From the NCBI RefSeq assembly GCF_032337135.1, contig NZ_JAVXZZ010000002.1, positions 434,001-498,000 of the forward strand: a stretch of 64,000 nucleotides of DNA, written 5' to 3'. Position 1 is the first letter of the stretch. Every line of letters starts with the position of its first letter. Position numbers and translations under genes: made by a program. Origin of the DNA: Allorhodoferax sp032337135 (GTDB lineage: Bacteria > Pseudomonadota > Gammaproteobacteria > Burkholderiales > Burkholderiaceae_C). This document shows, in pieces, positions 41,669 through 51,097 of this stretch. A model generated the notes under the pieces. The model did not search any database. It saw only the letters and a program-made list of their open reading frames with translations, and was not told where the DNA came from.

Positions 41669-42613
41669 TTATGGTGTGGGGGTGTAGGCGCTGAACAGGG
41701 CGTCGAAGACCTGGTTGCTGGCCTGCAGCAGCAGGTCGTCGTCGTGCGGGTGCAGGCGGTGCAGGCCGTGCAGCAGGCGTTCCACACCCTCGGCATCGGC
41801 CACGCTGGCGCCGCCCACGTCCAGGCTGTGCACCAGGGCGCGCAAAGGCCCGAGGCCTGGGTGGCGCAGGCCAAAGCGCTCGCACAGCACCTCGAAGCTC
41901 ACCCAGGTGTCGACGTGGCTGAAGGTGGCGCCGTCAAAGTCGAACCCCAGGGCGTCTGCCGGGCAGTCGCGCACATCGCGCAGCCACACGAAGCGTGCGC
42001 CGGGGTCGATGTGGCGCTGGATCAGCCAGGCGCAGGCCAGCCGGTCCACCCAGGGGCGCGCGCGTGTGGCCCACAGGCGGTTCTGGTAGTGGGCGGGTTG
42101 CAATGGCGTCAACTCGGTGGTGCCGGGCAGTGGTTCGCTGCCGGACTGGCGTTGGGCGCAGGCCTGCTCCAGGGCCTTGAGCGCCGTGTCGCAGCGTGTC
42201 TGCGCCGGGCCGGGGAAAAAGTCGGTCTCGCCCAAGGCTGCCCAGGCCTTGCGCAGGCGCCGGGTGGTCTTGAGCGCCTGGGCCAGGTCGGCGCTGCCCA
42301 GGCTGGCCAGCGCAGCGGTGGCGTCTTCCTGCACCACCGCGTAGTCGGCGCTGCGGTCGAAGCGCTGCACAAAGGCGGCGTCGGCGGGTTCCTGTACCGG
42401 CAGCACCAGGGCGGTTCCGGCGGCACTCTGAATGTCTGCCGCCAACGAATCAAACAACTGCTGCTGCGCCGGGCGCTGGGGCAGCAGGTAGACGCCGTCG
42501 CGCAGTACCGCCGCGCCGCTGGCCTTGAGGGTGCGCCAGACGCGCTGGCGCAGCGTTGCGTTCTCCGTCGGCAGGCTGGTAACGAGGGTGATCCATGTGT
42601 CCATTGAGCCCAT
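41669..42613 (-). CDS. chrB: Chromate resistance/regulator protein, ChrB
   Basis: The 314-residue two-domain protein precedes chrA by seven bases. The N-terminal part resembles the ChrB N domain ('RQRVWRTLKASGAAVLRDGV') and the C-terminal part the ChrB C domain ('TRARPWVDRLACAWLIQRHI', 'DPGARFVWLRD'). In other chr operons ChrB acts as a chromate-responsive regulator. A perfect palindrome lies 12 bases upstream of ATG 42613 (42625-42642), as expected for autoregulation. ATG 42604 is an alternative start. Confidence 0.9.
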   Translation of the reverse strand: MGSMDTWITLVTSLPTENATLRQRVWRTLKASGAAVLRDGVYLLPQRPAQQQLFDSLAADIQSAAGTALVLPVQEPADAAFVQRFDRSADYAVVQEDATAALASLGSADLAQALKTTRRLRKAWAALGETDFFPGPAQTRCDTALKALEQACAQRQSGSEPLPGTTELTPLQPAHYQNRLWATRARPWVDRLACAWLIQRHIDPGARFVWLRDVRDCPADALGFDFDGATFSHVDTWVSFEVLCERFGLRHPGLGPLRALVHSLDVGGASVADAEGVERLLHGLHRLHPHDDDLLLQASNQVFDALFSAYTPTP

Positions 42614-42624
42614 TGTGACAAAAA

Positions 42625-42642
42625 ATGTAGAAAAGTCTACAT
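42625..42642. promoter_or_regulatory. Palindromic operator upstream of chrB
   Basis: ATGTAGA-AAAG-TCTACAT has perfect 7-bp arms and sits 12 bases before the chrB start, in an AT-rich 51-bp gap to the LysR gene. It is ideally placed to block a chrBA promoter. Candidate ligands are ChrB itself or the neighbouring LysR protein; ChrB is more likely from the known chromate systems. Confidence 0.65.
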
Positions 42643-42664
42643 ATATCGTAGTGATTGATTCAAA

Positions 42665-43561
42665 TTATTGACTGACGGCCACCAGCCACTGCGTGAAAAC
42701 GCCCAGCGCCGGGCGGGCGTCGCCACGTTCGGGCTGCATCAGGTACACGGCGCGGTCTTCAGGCAGGGCGATGTCGCAGGCCACCACCAGTTCACCGCGT
42801 TGCAGTTCACCCTGCACCAGCAAGCGCGGCACCAGGGCCACGCCCATGCCGCAGACGGCTGCGGCCGCCGTCATGGAGAACTGCTCGAAGCGCGGGCCGG
42901 ACAGGGCCGTTTCGACGGAGATGCCGCAGGCTTCGAACCAGGCGCGCCAGGCGTTGGGGCGGGTGCTTTGCTGCAGCAAGGGCAGGGTGGCCAGCTCGGC
43001 AGGCGTGCGCTCGGCGGTACCGCCCAGCAGGGCGGGGCTGCACACCGGTACCACCACTTCGGGCAGCAATCGCGTGGCGCGGGTTCCGGCCCAGGCGCTG
43101 ATCTGCTCGGGCGTGCCGGCAAACAGGGCGCAGTCGAAGCCGCTGTCGGCAAACAGGAAGGGCCGCGTGCGCGTGTCGATGTGCACCGTGATGTCGGGGT
43201 GGGCGGCGTGGAACTGCGGCAGGCGCGGAATGAGCCAGCGCGTGGCGAAGGTGGGCACTGCCGCCAGGTGCAGGGTGCCGCCACTGCCTTGGGGCGACAT
43301 GGCGTCGAGCGTGTCCTGCTCCAGCCCTTGCAGGCGCGGCGCCACCTGGGCGCAGTAGTCGCGGCCGCGCTCGGTCAAGGCCACGCCGTGGCGGGTGCGG
43401 CGGAACAGGGTCTGGCCCAGGAATTCCTCCAGCGCCGTAATCTGGCGCGAGACCGCCCCTTGGGTGAGGGCGAGTTCTTGGGCGGCACGGGTATAGCTCT
43501 CGTGCCGGGCGGCGGCTTCAAAGCAGGCCAGGGCCTGCAGGGAGGGTATTTTTCGGCGCAT
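42665..43561 (-). CDS. LysR-family regulator (GcvA-like), divergent from gcdH
   Basis: This is a 298-residue LysR protein with a helix-turn-helix at about 18-40 ('ESYTRAAQELALTQGAVSRQ') and an effector domain. The start at ATG 43561 (MRRKIPSLQALACFEAAARH) matches GcvA-type proteins; a GTG at 43600 would add 13 residues. It is divergent from glutaryl-CoA dehydrogenase across 224 bp holding several inverted repeats. GcvA-like regulators next to gcdH commonly activate it in response to glutarate. Control of the downstream chr genes seems unlikely. Confidence 0.85.
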   Translation of the reverse strand: MRRKIPSLQALACFEAAARHESYTRAAQELALTQGAVSRQITALEEFLGQTLFRRTRHGVALTERGRDYCAQVAPRLQGLEQDTLDAMSPQGSGGTLHLAAVPTFATRWLIPRLPQFHAAHPDITVHIDTRTRPFLFADSGFDCALFAGTPEQISAWAGTRATRLLPEVVVPVCSPALLGGTAERTPAELATLPLLQQSTRPNAWRAWFEACGISVETALSGPRFEQFSMTAAAAVCGMGVALVPRLLVQGELQRGELVVACDIALPEDRAVYLMQPERGDARPALGVFTQWLVAVSQ

Positions 43562-43626
43562 CGTGTGCGTAATGTACACGTCAGCATGGCTTTTCGCCAC
43601 TCCGTTTGCTACAAAAACAGAAGCTT

Positions 43627-43725
43627 ATTGCGCAATGAATACGTCGGGTAAGGTCATAAAGTGGTTGTGAAAACGATTTTTTAAGATATTCATGAATGGA
43701 ATGTCTGGATGCGAAACAATCGTTT
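43627..43725. promoter_or_regulatory. LysR/gcdH divergent promoter region with palindromes
   Basis: Three symmetric elements lie here: ATTGCGCAAT (43627-43636), ATTCATGAAT (43688-43697) and the separated pair AAACGATT (43671-43678)/AATCGTTT (43718-43725). LysR proteins usually bind such interrupted dyads in divergent promoters. Which of them is the true site cannot be decided by eye. Confidence 0.45.
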
Positions 43726-43785
43726 GGCCCGCCATGCAGTCTGGGCTAGCATCGGGGCATTGAACACTTTTCCTGGAGACACCCC

Positions 43786-44976
<1,191 letters not shown>

Positions 44977-45051
44977 GTTTTACCTTTTGGGGGAACCATG
45001 CGGCGCTGCGTTGGTTCGGAGGGAATGCTTGGTTTTGTTGTTTCCTCACGC

Positions 45052-45374
45052 CCCCACTCACCCCCCGCCCTCTCGCCCCGCCGGGCGAGAGGGTGCCTTA
45101 ACAGCCACATTTGGCCGCGTCTTCGAACGAAGGAAGTGCACGCGCAGCTTGGCGTTGGGGCAGGGGGGGCGGCAGGTTTGCTTGTCAAATTGGCCTCTAG
45201 CCCTCGTAAACATTGCGCAAGCAGCTACCAAAGTTGTAGCGACACTATCCCCCCACCTTGCACAGCCCCCACGCGCCCGCCGCGCGTGCACTTCCCTTGT
45301 TTACCGCGACAGCCAAATGTGGCTGTTGGGCTCCCTCTCGCCCGGCGGGGCGAGAGGGCGGGGGGTGAGTGGGG
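45052..45374. repeat. Large imperfect inverted repeat between gcdH and the CoA-transferase gene
   Basis: The outer arms, 42 bases at 45052-45093 and 45333-45374, are exact reverse complements. Each also contains its own hairpin of 11-bp arms (CCCTCTCGCCC/GGGCGAGAGGG, 4-base loop). Further in, AACAGCCACATTTGGC (45100-45115) pairs with 45312-45327, and GGAAGTGCACGCGC (45132-45145) pairs with 45282-45295, all around one axis near 45213. The central 130 bases are not clearly paired. No open reading frame of substance lies inside, so it looks like two inverted copies of a short intergenic repeat. It fills most of the 492-bp gap. Confidence 0.9.
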
Positions 45375-45468
45375 AAATTGAGGAAGCCGCCTGCAAGGCA
45401 ATTTCTCCGAATCAAAGAAACACCCCATGGTTCCCGCGCGAAGCGCCCAACCCAGCAAGAGTTCAAGA

Positions 45469-46731
45469 ATGACCGAAAAGAATCCAAAAACCGAAGGCGC
45501 CCTGTCCCATATCAAGGTCCTGGACCTCTCCCGAGTCCTGGCCGGCCCCTGGTGTACCCAGATGCTCGCCGACCTCGGCGCCGACGTGGTCAAGGTCGAG
45601 CGCCCCGGTGCCGGTGACGACACCCGCCACTGGGGTCCGCCCTTCGTGAAGGACGAACAGGGCCAGGACACCGATGCCGCCACCTACTTCACCGCCTGCA
45701 ACCGCAACAAGCGCTCGGTGACCATCGACATGTCCAAGTCCGAAGGGCAGGAGCTCATCCGCCAGATGGCCGCGCAGGCCGACGTGCTGGTGGAAAACTT
45801 CAAGGTCGGTGGCCTGCAGCAGTACGGGCTGGACTACGCCAGCCTCAAGGAACTCAATCCGCGCCTGATCTACTGTTCGGTCACCGGTTTCGGCCAGACC
45901 GGCCCCTATGCCGAACGCGCCGGCTACGACCTGATGATCCAGGCCATGAGCGGGCTCATGAGCATCACCGGCCGCGGTGACGATGTGCCTGGCGGCGGGC
46001 CGCAGCGCGTGGGCGTCGCGGTGATCGACGTGTTCACAGGTGTGTACGCCTGCAGCGCCATCCTTGCCGCCATCGAGGCGCGGCACCGCACAGGCATGGG
46101 GCAGCACATCGACATGGCTCTGCTTGACGTCAGCATGGCTATCCTGGCCAACCAGGCGGCGGGCTTTCTCAACACGGGCAAGGTGCCCCAGCGCCAGGGC
46201 AACAGCCACCCGAGCCTGGTGCCCTACCAGGACTTTCCCACCCAGGACGGCTCGATGCTGCTGGCGGTCGGCAACGACGGGCAGTTCGCCCGCTTCTGCG
46301 AAGCCGCAGGCCAGCCGCAGTGGGCGCAGGATGCACGCTTTGTGACCAACACGCTGCGGGTGCACAACCGTACGGCGCTGATTCCGCTCATGGAGGCCGT
46401 GACGCGCACGCGCACCACGGCCGAGTGGATTGCTCTGCTGGAAGACAAGGCCGTGCCCTGCGGGCCCATCAACGACATGGGCCAGGCCTTTGCCGATGCC
46501 CAGGTACAGCATCGCGGCCTGGTGCTGAATCAGCCGGTAGCCCAGGAAGGAATTGCGCGAGGCGCTTCCAAAACCATAGCGACGGTGGCCAGCCCGTTGC
46601 GCCTGGCAGACAACCCGCCGGTGCAGCGCCGGGCGCCGCCGGCACTGGGCGAGCACACCGACGAGGTGCTTGCCGAACTCGGACTGGACGTCTATTCGAT
46701 CGTGCGGCTGCGCAGCCAGGGGGTGGTGTAG
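45469..46731 (+). CDS. Class III CoA-transferase, glutarate/succinyl-CoA type
   Basis: This is a 420-residue CaiB/BaiF-family CoA-transferase. The N-terminal signature 'KVLDLSRVLAGPWCTQMLAD' and 'VKVERPGAGDDTRHWGPPF' match the human SUGCT (C7orf10) group, which moves CoA from succinyl-CoA to glutarate. The AGYD motif (Asp154) is the probable catalytic aspartate. ATG 45469 is used; the open frame to 45427 lacks family similarity. Pairing with gcdH suggests glutarate activation followed by dehydrogenation. The 492-bp repeat region between them may carry a separate promoter. Confidence 0.88.
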   Translation: MTEKNPKTEGALSHIKVLDLSRVLAGPWCTQMLADLGADVVKVERPGAGDDTRHWGPPFVKDEQGQDTDAATYFTACNRNKRSVTIDMSKSEGQELIRQMAAQADVLVENFKVGGLQQYGLDYASLKELNPRLIYCSVTGFGQTGPYAERAGYDLMIQAMSGLMSITGRGDDVPGGGPQRVGVAVIDVFTGVYACSAILAAIEARHRTGMGQHIDMALLDVSMAILANQAAGFLNTGKVPQRQGNSHPSLVPYQDFPTQDGSMLLAVGNDGQFARFCEAAGQPQWAQDARFVTNTLRVHNRTALIPLMEAVTRTRTTAEWIALLEDKAVPCGPINDMGQAFADAQVQHRGLVLNQPVAQEGIARGASKTIATVASPLRLADNPPVQRRAPPALGEHTDEVLAELGLDVYSIVRLRSQGVV

Positions 46732-46803
46732 CCCCGGTCTGCCTGGCTAGGCAAAGCGGTTGCGCCGTGCCACACTGGCTGGCGCAACAAGCGGGAGATG
46801 CGG

Positions 46804-47898
46804 ATGGCCAAGGAGCGTGGGCGTGCCCGGTGGGCACTGGCAGCAGTGTGCTGGGTGCTGGCAGCACCGGTCTGGGCCAGCCATGAGAATGCCGAGACCA
46901 TCCTCGGCCAGTGGGACAAGTGGGCCTCGCGCCGCCAGCAGGTGGAGCCCGCGCCCCAGCCGCGCCCCCTGGAGTCTGCCGCTTCCGCGCCACCGGCCTT
47001 GATCACGGCCGCCCAAAGCGCAGCATCGGGGGTGATGGCGTTGATGGTGCTCGACAAGGGCACGGTGGTCTTCGAGACCTACAGCCAGGGCGCCACGGCG
47101 GCTTCGCGGCTCAACGCCTATTCCATGACCAAGAGCATGACGGCACTCGCGGTGGGCGAGGCCTTGTGCGCTGGCAAGATCCACAGCCTGGACGACGCGG
47201 CCAAGACCTACGCGCCGGTGCTGGCCGGTACCGCCTACGGTGAGGCGACAGTGCGCCAGCTGCTGGCCTACACCAGTGGTGCCCAGGACCCGGGCGGTGA
47301 CGGTTACGCCGGTATCCACGACGGGCGCGACTTTGGCGCGGTCTTGCGCTGGCAGCTCTCCCTGGTGGATCTCATGAAGAAATACGGTGAGATCCGCGCC
47401 AAACCCGGTGAGCGCTTTGTCTACAACGGCCTGAACTCGGAAGCTCTCAGCCTCGTGGTGCGTGGCGCCACCGACATGCCCTTGGCTTCCTGGTTCGGCC
47501 AGACCGTATGGCGCAAGGCGGGCGCAGAGCTCAGCGCAGGCTGGTTTGCCGACCGCGATGGCAACAGCCTGGCCGAGGTGGCATTTCTGGCCACTACCCG
47601 CGACTACGCCCGCGTCGGGCTCTATGTGCTGGAGCGACTCACCGGTCAGTCTGCCGATACCTGCATGAACGCTTTCGTGAAAGAGGCTGCCACGCCGGTC
47701 GCCCGCAAGGCGTACTGGAAAGCGGCGCCGCAGTTCGGTCTGGGCCTGCATGTGGGGGCAGACGGCAACACCTGGATCATGGGGCATGGTGGCCAGCGCA
47801 TCGGCATCAATGCCCGCTCCGGCCGGGTGGTGGTAAGCAACGGGGCGTGGGACTGGCGTGAGCTCGACGACGCGCTGCAGCGCTTGCTTGCCTATTGA
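46804..47898 (+). CDS. Periplasmic serine hydrolase, class C beta-lactamase family
   Basis: This 364-residue penicillin-binding-protein/beta-lactamase-fold protein has the active-site motif S107-M-T-K110 and a tyrosine motif FVYNGLN near 207. A signal peptide ends near 'LAAPVWASHE'. Start ATG 46804 has GGGAG at proper spacing; ATG 46798 adds two residues. A KTG-type third motif is not obvious; HGGQRIG near the C terminus occupies that position. Such proteins are usually esterases or peptidases rather than true lactamases. It is convergent with the histidine kinase gene 16 bases away. Confidence 0.85.
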   Translation: MAKERGRARWALAAVCWVLAAPVWASHENAETILGQWDKWASRRQQVEPAPQPRPLESAASAPPALITAAQSAASGVMALMVLDKGTVVFETYSQGATAASRLNAYSMTKSMTALAVGEALCAGKIHSLDDAAKTYAPVLAGTAYGEATVRQLLAYTSGAQDPGGDGYAGIHDGRDFGAVLRWQLSLVDLMKKYGEIRAKPGERFVYNGLNSEALSLVVRGATDMPLASWFGQTVWRKAGAELSAGWFADRDGNSLAEVAFLATTRDYARVGLYVLERLTGQSADTCMNAFVKEAATPVARKAYWKAAPQFGLGLHVGADGNTWIMGHGGQRIGINARSGRVVVSNGAWDWRELDDALQRLLAY

Positions 47899-47914
47899 AG
47901 CGGTGCCCAGGCTC

Positions 47915-49984
47915 CTAGCCGGCCAGCGTGGAGTGGCGGGCAAAGCGCAGCGTGAATGTGCTGCCCTGTCCGGGCTCGGACTCTGCCCGCAGATCACCCT
48001 GCAACAGCGTGGTGGCGATGCGGTGACTCACCGACAGGCCCAGTCCTGAGCCGCCCTTGCCCAGCCGGGTGGTGAAAAACGGCTCGAACACGCGTGCCAG
48101 GGTACGCTCGTCCATGCCGCGCCCGTTGTCGCGCACCCACAGGACCAGCATGCTGCCTTCGCTGCGCGCGCCAATCTCGATCTGGCCCAGGGGCCGATCC
48201 GAAAGCCCGTGGTGGATCGCATTCATCACCAGGTTGGTCAGTATCTGGCCCAAGGGCCCCGGGAAACTGTCGCAGTCCAGGCCGTCGGGGACGCCATTGG
48301 TCACGGGCCACGGCTCGCACTTGAGGCTGGCCCGCAGCGCGACCAGGTTTTCGTCGACCACCTGCCGCAGGTCGAAGCTGCGTTTGCGCTCAGACACCTG
48401 ATCCACCGCCACCTGCTTGAAGCTGCGCACCAGTTCGGCGGCCTTTTCTGCCGAACGGTGGATCAGCTCCGAGCCATCCCGCACCTCGTGCAAGGCCGCC
48501 TGTGCCCGCGAGCGGGTGAGTTGGCCGGTGGAAAAATCGGCTTCCAGGGAAGCCGTCATTTCACTCAGGGTGGAGGATGCGGTCACGATGACGCCCAGTG
48601 GGGTATTGAGTTCGTGGGAAACACCAGCCACCATGGCTCCCAGCGCCGAGAGCTTTTCTGCCTGCACCAGGTCTTCCTGCGTGCTCTTGAGGGTGGACAG
48701 GGCGGTCTGCAGTTCGGTGGTGCGGTCGGCCACGCGCGACTCAAGCTGGCGCTCGGACTCCAGCAGGGCTTCCACGCGGCGCCGCTCGGCTTGCAGGGCG
48801 TCTTCATGGGCGCGCCGGGCTTCGCTTTCGGCCGCCAGCTTGGCCCGGTGCAGGCGCACGAAGCGGTCGGCCAGCGACAGCGAGAGCAGCAACATTTCGG
48901 CTGCAGAGCCGATCTGCACGCCGTAGCGTGCCATGACCGAATCGGGCAAGAGTCCGAACGACCACAGGATGTTCCACACCGTGCCCATGATCAGGGCACC
49001 GAAGGCCAGCAGGACAAAATGCGAGCCCGGCAGCCGTAGCCATACGGTGGTCAACGTCACCACCAATGCCAGGACCACCGACGCGATGGGCAGCAGCAGC
49101 ACCCAGCGGTAGGCAGGCTCTCCGACGACGAGCAGCGTCAGCAATCCGGCGAACTGCAGGGCCTGATTGAGGTCCATGAGCCGGGCCATTGCAGGAGCGT
49201 CCGTTCGCAGGTTCATGAGACGCACCAGAAAGGCGCTGAGAAACACGGTGGCCGCGAGCCCGCAGATCAGGTTGCCGAACCGCAGCCACCAGAGCGCGTC
49301 GGGCCAGAGGTAGATGCGCCCCAAGCCGCTGGTCGCGGCCACATTGAGCACGATGAAGACGACAAACCCGATGTACAGCGCGTAGAGCCGGTCGCGCAGG
49401 GCAATCCCCAGCAACGCGTTGAACACCAGGATGCCCAATCCCAGACCGAAGTACGCGAACTGGATCGACTGATCGTCGAGCTGGTAGCGGGCAAAGTCTT
49501 CCTGTGTCCATACCCAGAGCGAAAGGTCCGTGCGGGTGGTGTGCGCAACGCGTATCCACAGTGCCATGTCGCTGTGCGGTCCCAAGTGCTGCCCGACGGC
49601 GTAGAAACGGTGCGGCAGGGGCTGCAGCTGGGTGGGGTGGCGCAAGCCGAAGCGTTCGCGCGGCGCATCGGCGCCGGGCTCGAATACCTGCAGTTCGGCG
49701 ATGCGCAGGTTGCGGAACTCGAAGACCCAGCGTTGGTCGTGCGTGGTCTCGTTGCGCATGTCGAACCGCAGCCACACGATGGCGTGCTGGGCGAATGGAG
49801 GTTGCTGTTGCGGGTCGTAGTGCTGGAGTTGCTCGCCGGGCAGGTTCTGTACTGCTGCGAATGACGTTTGACCCGAGGAATCCACCCAGTAGCGCACGTT
49901 GACCTGTGCATGGGCCAGCGATGCCCCGTAGCATGCCAACAACAGCAGAACGGTACGCAGCCAGTGTGCGAGGGTCAGTGGCAT
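47915..49984 (-). CDS. Sensor histidine kinase with 7TMR-DISM sensor
   Basis: This 689-residue membrane kinase has a signal-like N terminus, a periplasmic beta-sandwich (7TMR-DISMED2-like, about 25-170), seven predicted membrane helices (about 180-385), a coiled coil (about 390-460), the H-box GVSHELNTPLGVI and an ATPase domain (NLVMNAIHHG, VRDNGRGMD, GSGLGLSVSH). No response regulator gene is adjacent, so its partner lies elsewhere. The DISM sensor domain in the family binds carbohydrates or related small molecules. The gene is divergent from the lipoprotein/GGDEF-EAL pair. The frame is open to 50044, but ATG 49984 gives the best N terminus. Confidence 0.87.
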   Translation of the reverse strand: MPLTLAHWLRTVLLLLACYGASLAHAQVNVRYWVDSSGQTSFAAVQNLPGEQLQHYDPQQQPPFAQHAIVWLRFDMRNETTHDQRWVFEFRNLRIAELQVFEPGADAPRERFGLRHPTQLQPLPHRFYAVGQHLGPHSDMALWIRVAHTTRTDLSLWVWTQEDFARYQLDDQSIQFAYFGLGLGILVFNALLGIALRDRLYALYIGFVVFIVLNVAATSGLGRIYLWPDALWWLRFGNLICGLAATVFLSAFLVRLMNLRTDAPAMARLMDLNQALQFAGLLTLLVVGEPAYRWVLLLPIASVVLALVVTLTTVWLRLPGSHFVLLAFGALIMGTVWNILWSFGLLPDSVMARYGVQIGSAAEMLLLSLSLADRFVRLHRAKLAAESEARRAHEDALQAERRRVEALLESERQLESRVADRTTELQTALSTLKSTQEDLVQAEKLSALGAMVAGVSHELNTPLGVIVTASSTLSEMTASLEADFSTGQLTRSRAQAALHEVRDGSELIHRSAEKAAELVRSFKQVAVDQVSERKRSFDLRQVVDENLVALRASLKCEPWPVTNGVPDGLDCDSFPGPLGQILTNLVMNAIHHGLSDRPLGQIEIGARSEGSMLVLWVRDNGRGMDERTLARVFEPFFTTRLGKGGSGLGLSVSHRIATTLLQGDLRAESEPGQGSTFTLRFARHSTLAG

Positions 49985-50119
49985 TGACAGCGATGAGAAG
50001 GGTGACGAGGCGGTCCGACCCATTGTGGAATGCGCTGCACGCACTTGTCAACGCAGCGCTGGATTTCGCTGCAGACCGCAATACACTCGGACCAAACCAA
50101 CTCACCCAAGGTGATGCCG

Positions 50120-51079
50120 ATGAAAGCCCTGGTGCGCTTGCTATGTGTGGGCGTGGCACTGTTGCTGACCTTCTCCCTTACGGGCTGCGACAGGCCGACA
50201 GAACCGTTTCGCGTCGGGACCAATGTCTGGATCGGCTACGAGCCACTCTATCTGGCCCAGGACCTGGGCCTGTATGGCAACGCACCCGTGCGGATGGTCA
50301 CCTTGCCCAATGCCACCGAGGCGCAACAGGCCTTGCGGGCGGGCGTGGTGGAGGCAGCCGCGCTCACGCTTGACGAAGCCCTGACCATGAAGCAGGACGG
50401 CCTGGACCTGCGTGTCATCGCGGTCATGGACACTTCCCACGGCGCCGATGTACTGCTGGCCAAGCCCACGCTGCGCTCGCTGGAGCAGCTCAAGGGCAAG
50501 CGGGTTGGTGTGGAGAGCACGGCTACCGGGGTGCTCATGCTGCACGAGGCGCTGGCCGCGGTGAAGCTGGGGGTAAAGGACATTGACATGGTGTACCTCA
50601 CCGTGGACCAGCACGAAGCTGCGTTCCGCGAAGGGCGCATTGATGCCTTGGTCACGTTCGAGCCGGTGCGTACCCAGCTGCTGGCCCAGGGTGCGCATGT
50701 GTTGTTTGACAGCAGCCGCATCCCGGGACGCATTGTCGATGTGCTGGTGACCACCGGCGCCAACAGCAGCCGTTACGCCGATACCCTGCGGCAATTGCTG
50801 CTTGGGCATTTCCAAGCGCTGGAGCGCTTGCAGGCCGACCCGCTGAAGGCCGCGGTCCACATGACGGCGCGCCAGGGCCTGCGTGCCGAGCAGGTGGTCG
50901 CATCGTTTCAGGGGGTGCGCATTCCGTCGGTACAGGACAGCCGCGAGATGCTCACGGGGGCACCGTCACCACTGCAGCGCAGCGCACAGCAGTTGCAGGA
51001 CGTGATGTTGGCACACAAAATGCTTGCCAAGCCCAGCGTACTGGACGGCATGTTCGATCCCAGCCTGCTACCCCCTTGA
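50120..51079 (+). CDS. NitT/TauT-type substrate-binding lipoprotein
   Basis: This 319-residue periplasmic binding protein resembles the TauA/SsuA/NMT1 group ('RVGTNVWIGYEPLYLAQDLG', 'LKGKRVGVESTATGVLML'). Its signal has a lipobox LTGC, so it is anchored to a membrane. AAGGTG six bases upstream supports ATG 50120; the open frame to 50030 has no signal. No permease or ATPase genes accompany it. Instead a GGDEF/EAL gene follows after 18 bases, which points to a sensory instead of a transport role. Confidence 0.85.
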   Translation: MKALVRLLCVGVALLLTFSLTGCDRPTEPFRVGTNVWIGYEPLYLAQDLGLYGNAPVRMVTLPNATEAQQALRAGVVEAAALTLDEALTMKQDGLDLRVIAVMDTSHGADVLLAKPTLRSLEQLKGKRVGVESTATGVLMLHEALAAVKLGVKDIDMVYLTVDQHEAAFREGRIDALVTFEPVRTQLLAQGAHVLFDSSRIPGRIVDVLVTTGANSSRYADTLRQLLLGHFQALERLQADPLKAAVHMTARQGLRAEQVVASFQGVRIPSVQDSREMLTGAPSPLQRSAQQLQDVMLAHKMLAKPSVLDGMFDPSLLPP

Positions 51080-51097
51080 TCACGCAACGGCAAGCGC

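Noticed and set aside
40309..41874. Longer ChrA with a 71-residue N-terminal extension
   Set aside because: The extension overlaps the chrB coding region and has Cys/Thr/Pro-rich content; ATG 41661 gives the normal ChrA start.
45052..45374. Insertion sequence between the inverted arms
   Set aside because: The central 240 bases contain no credible transposase frame; short open frames there are in low-complexity GC-rich DNA.
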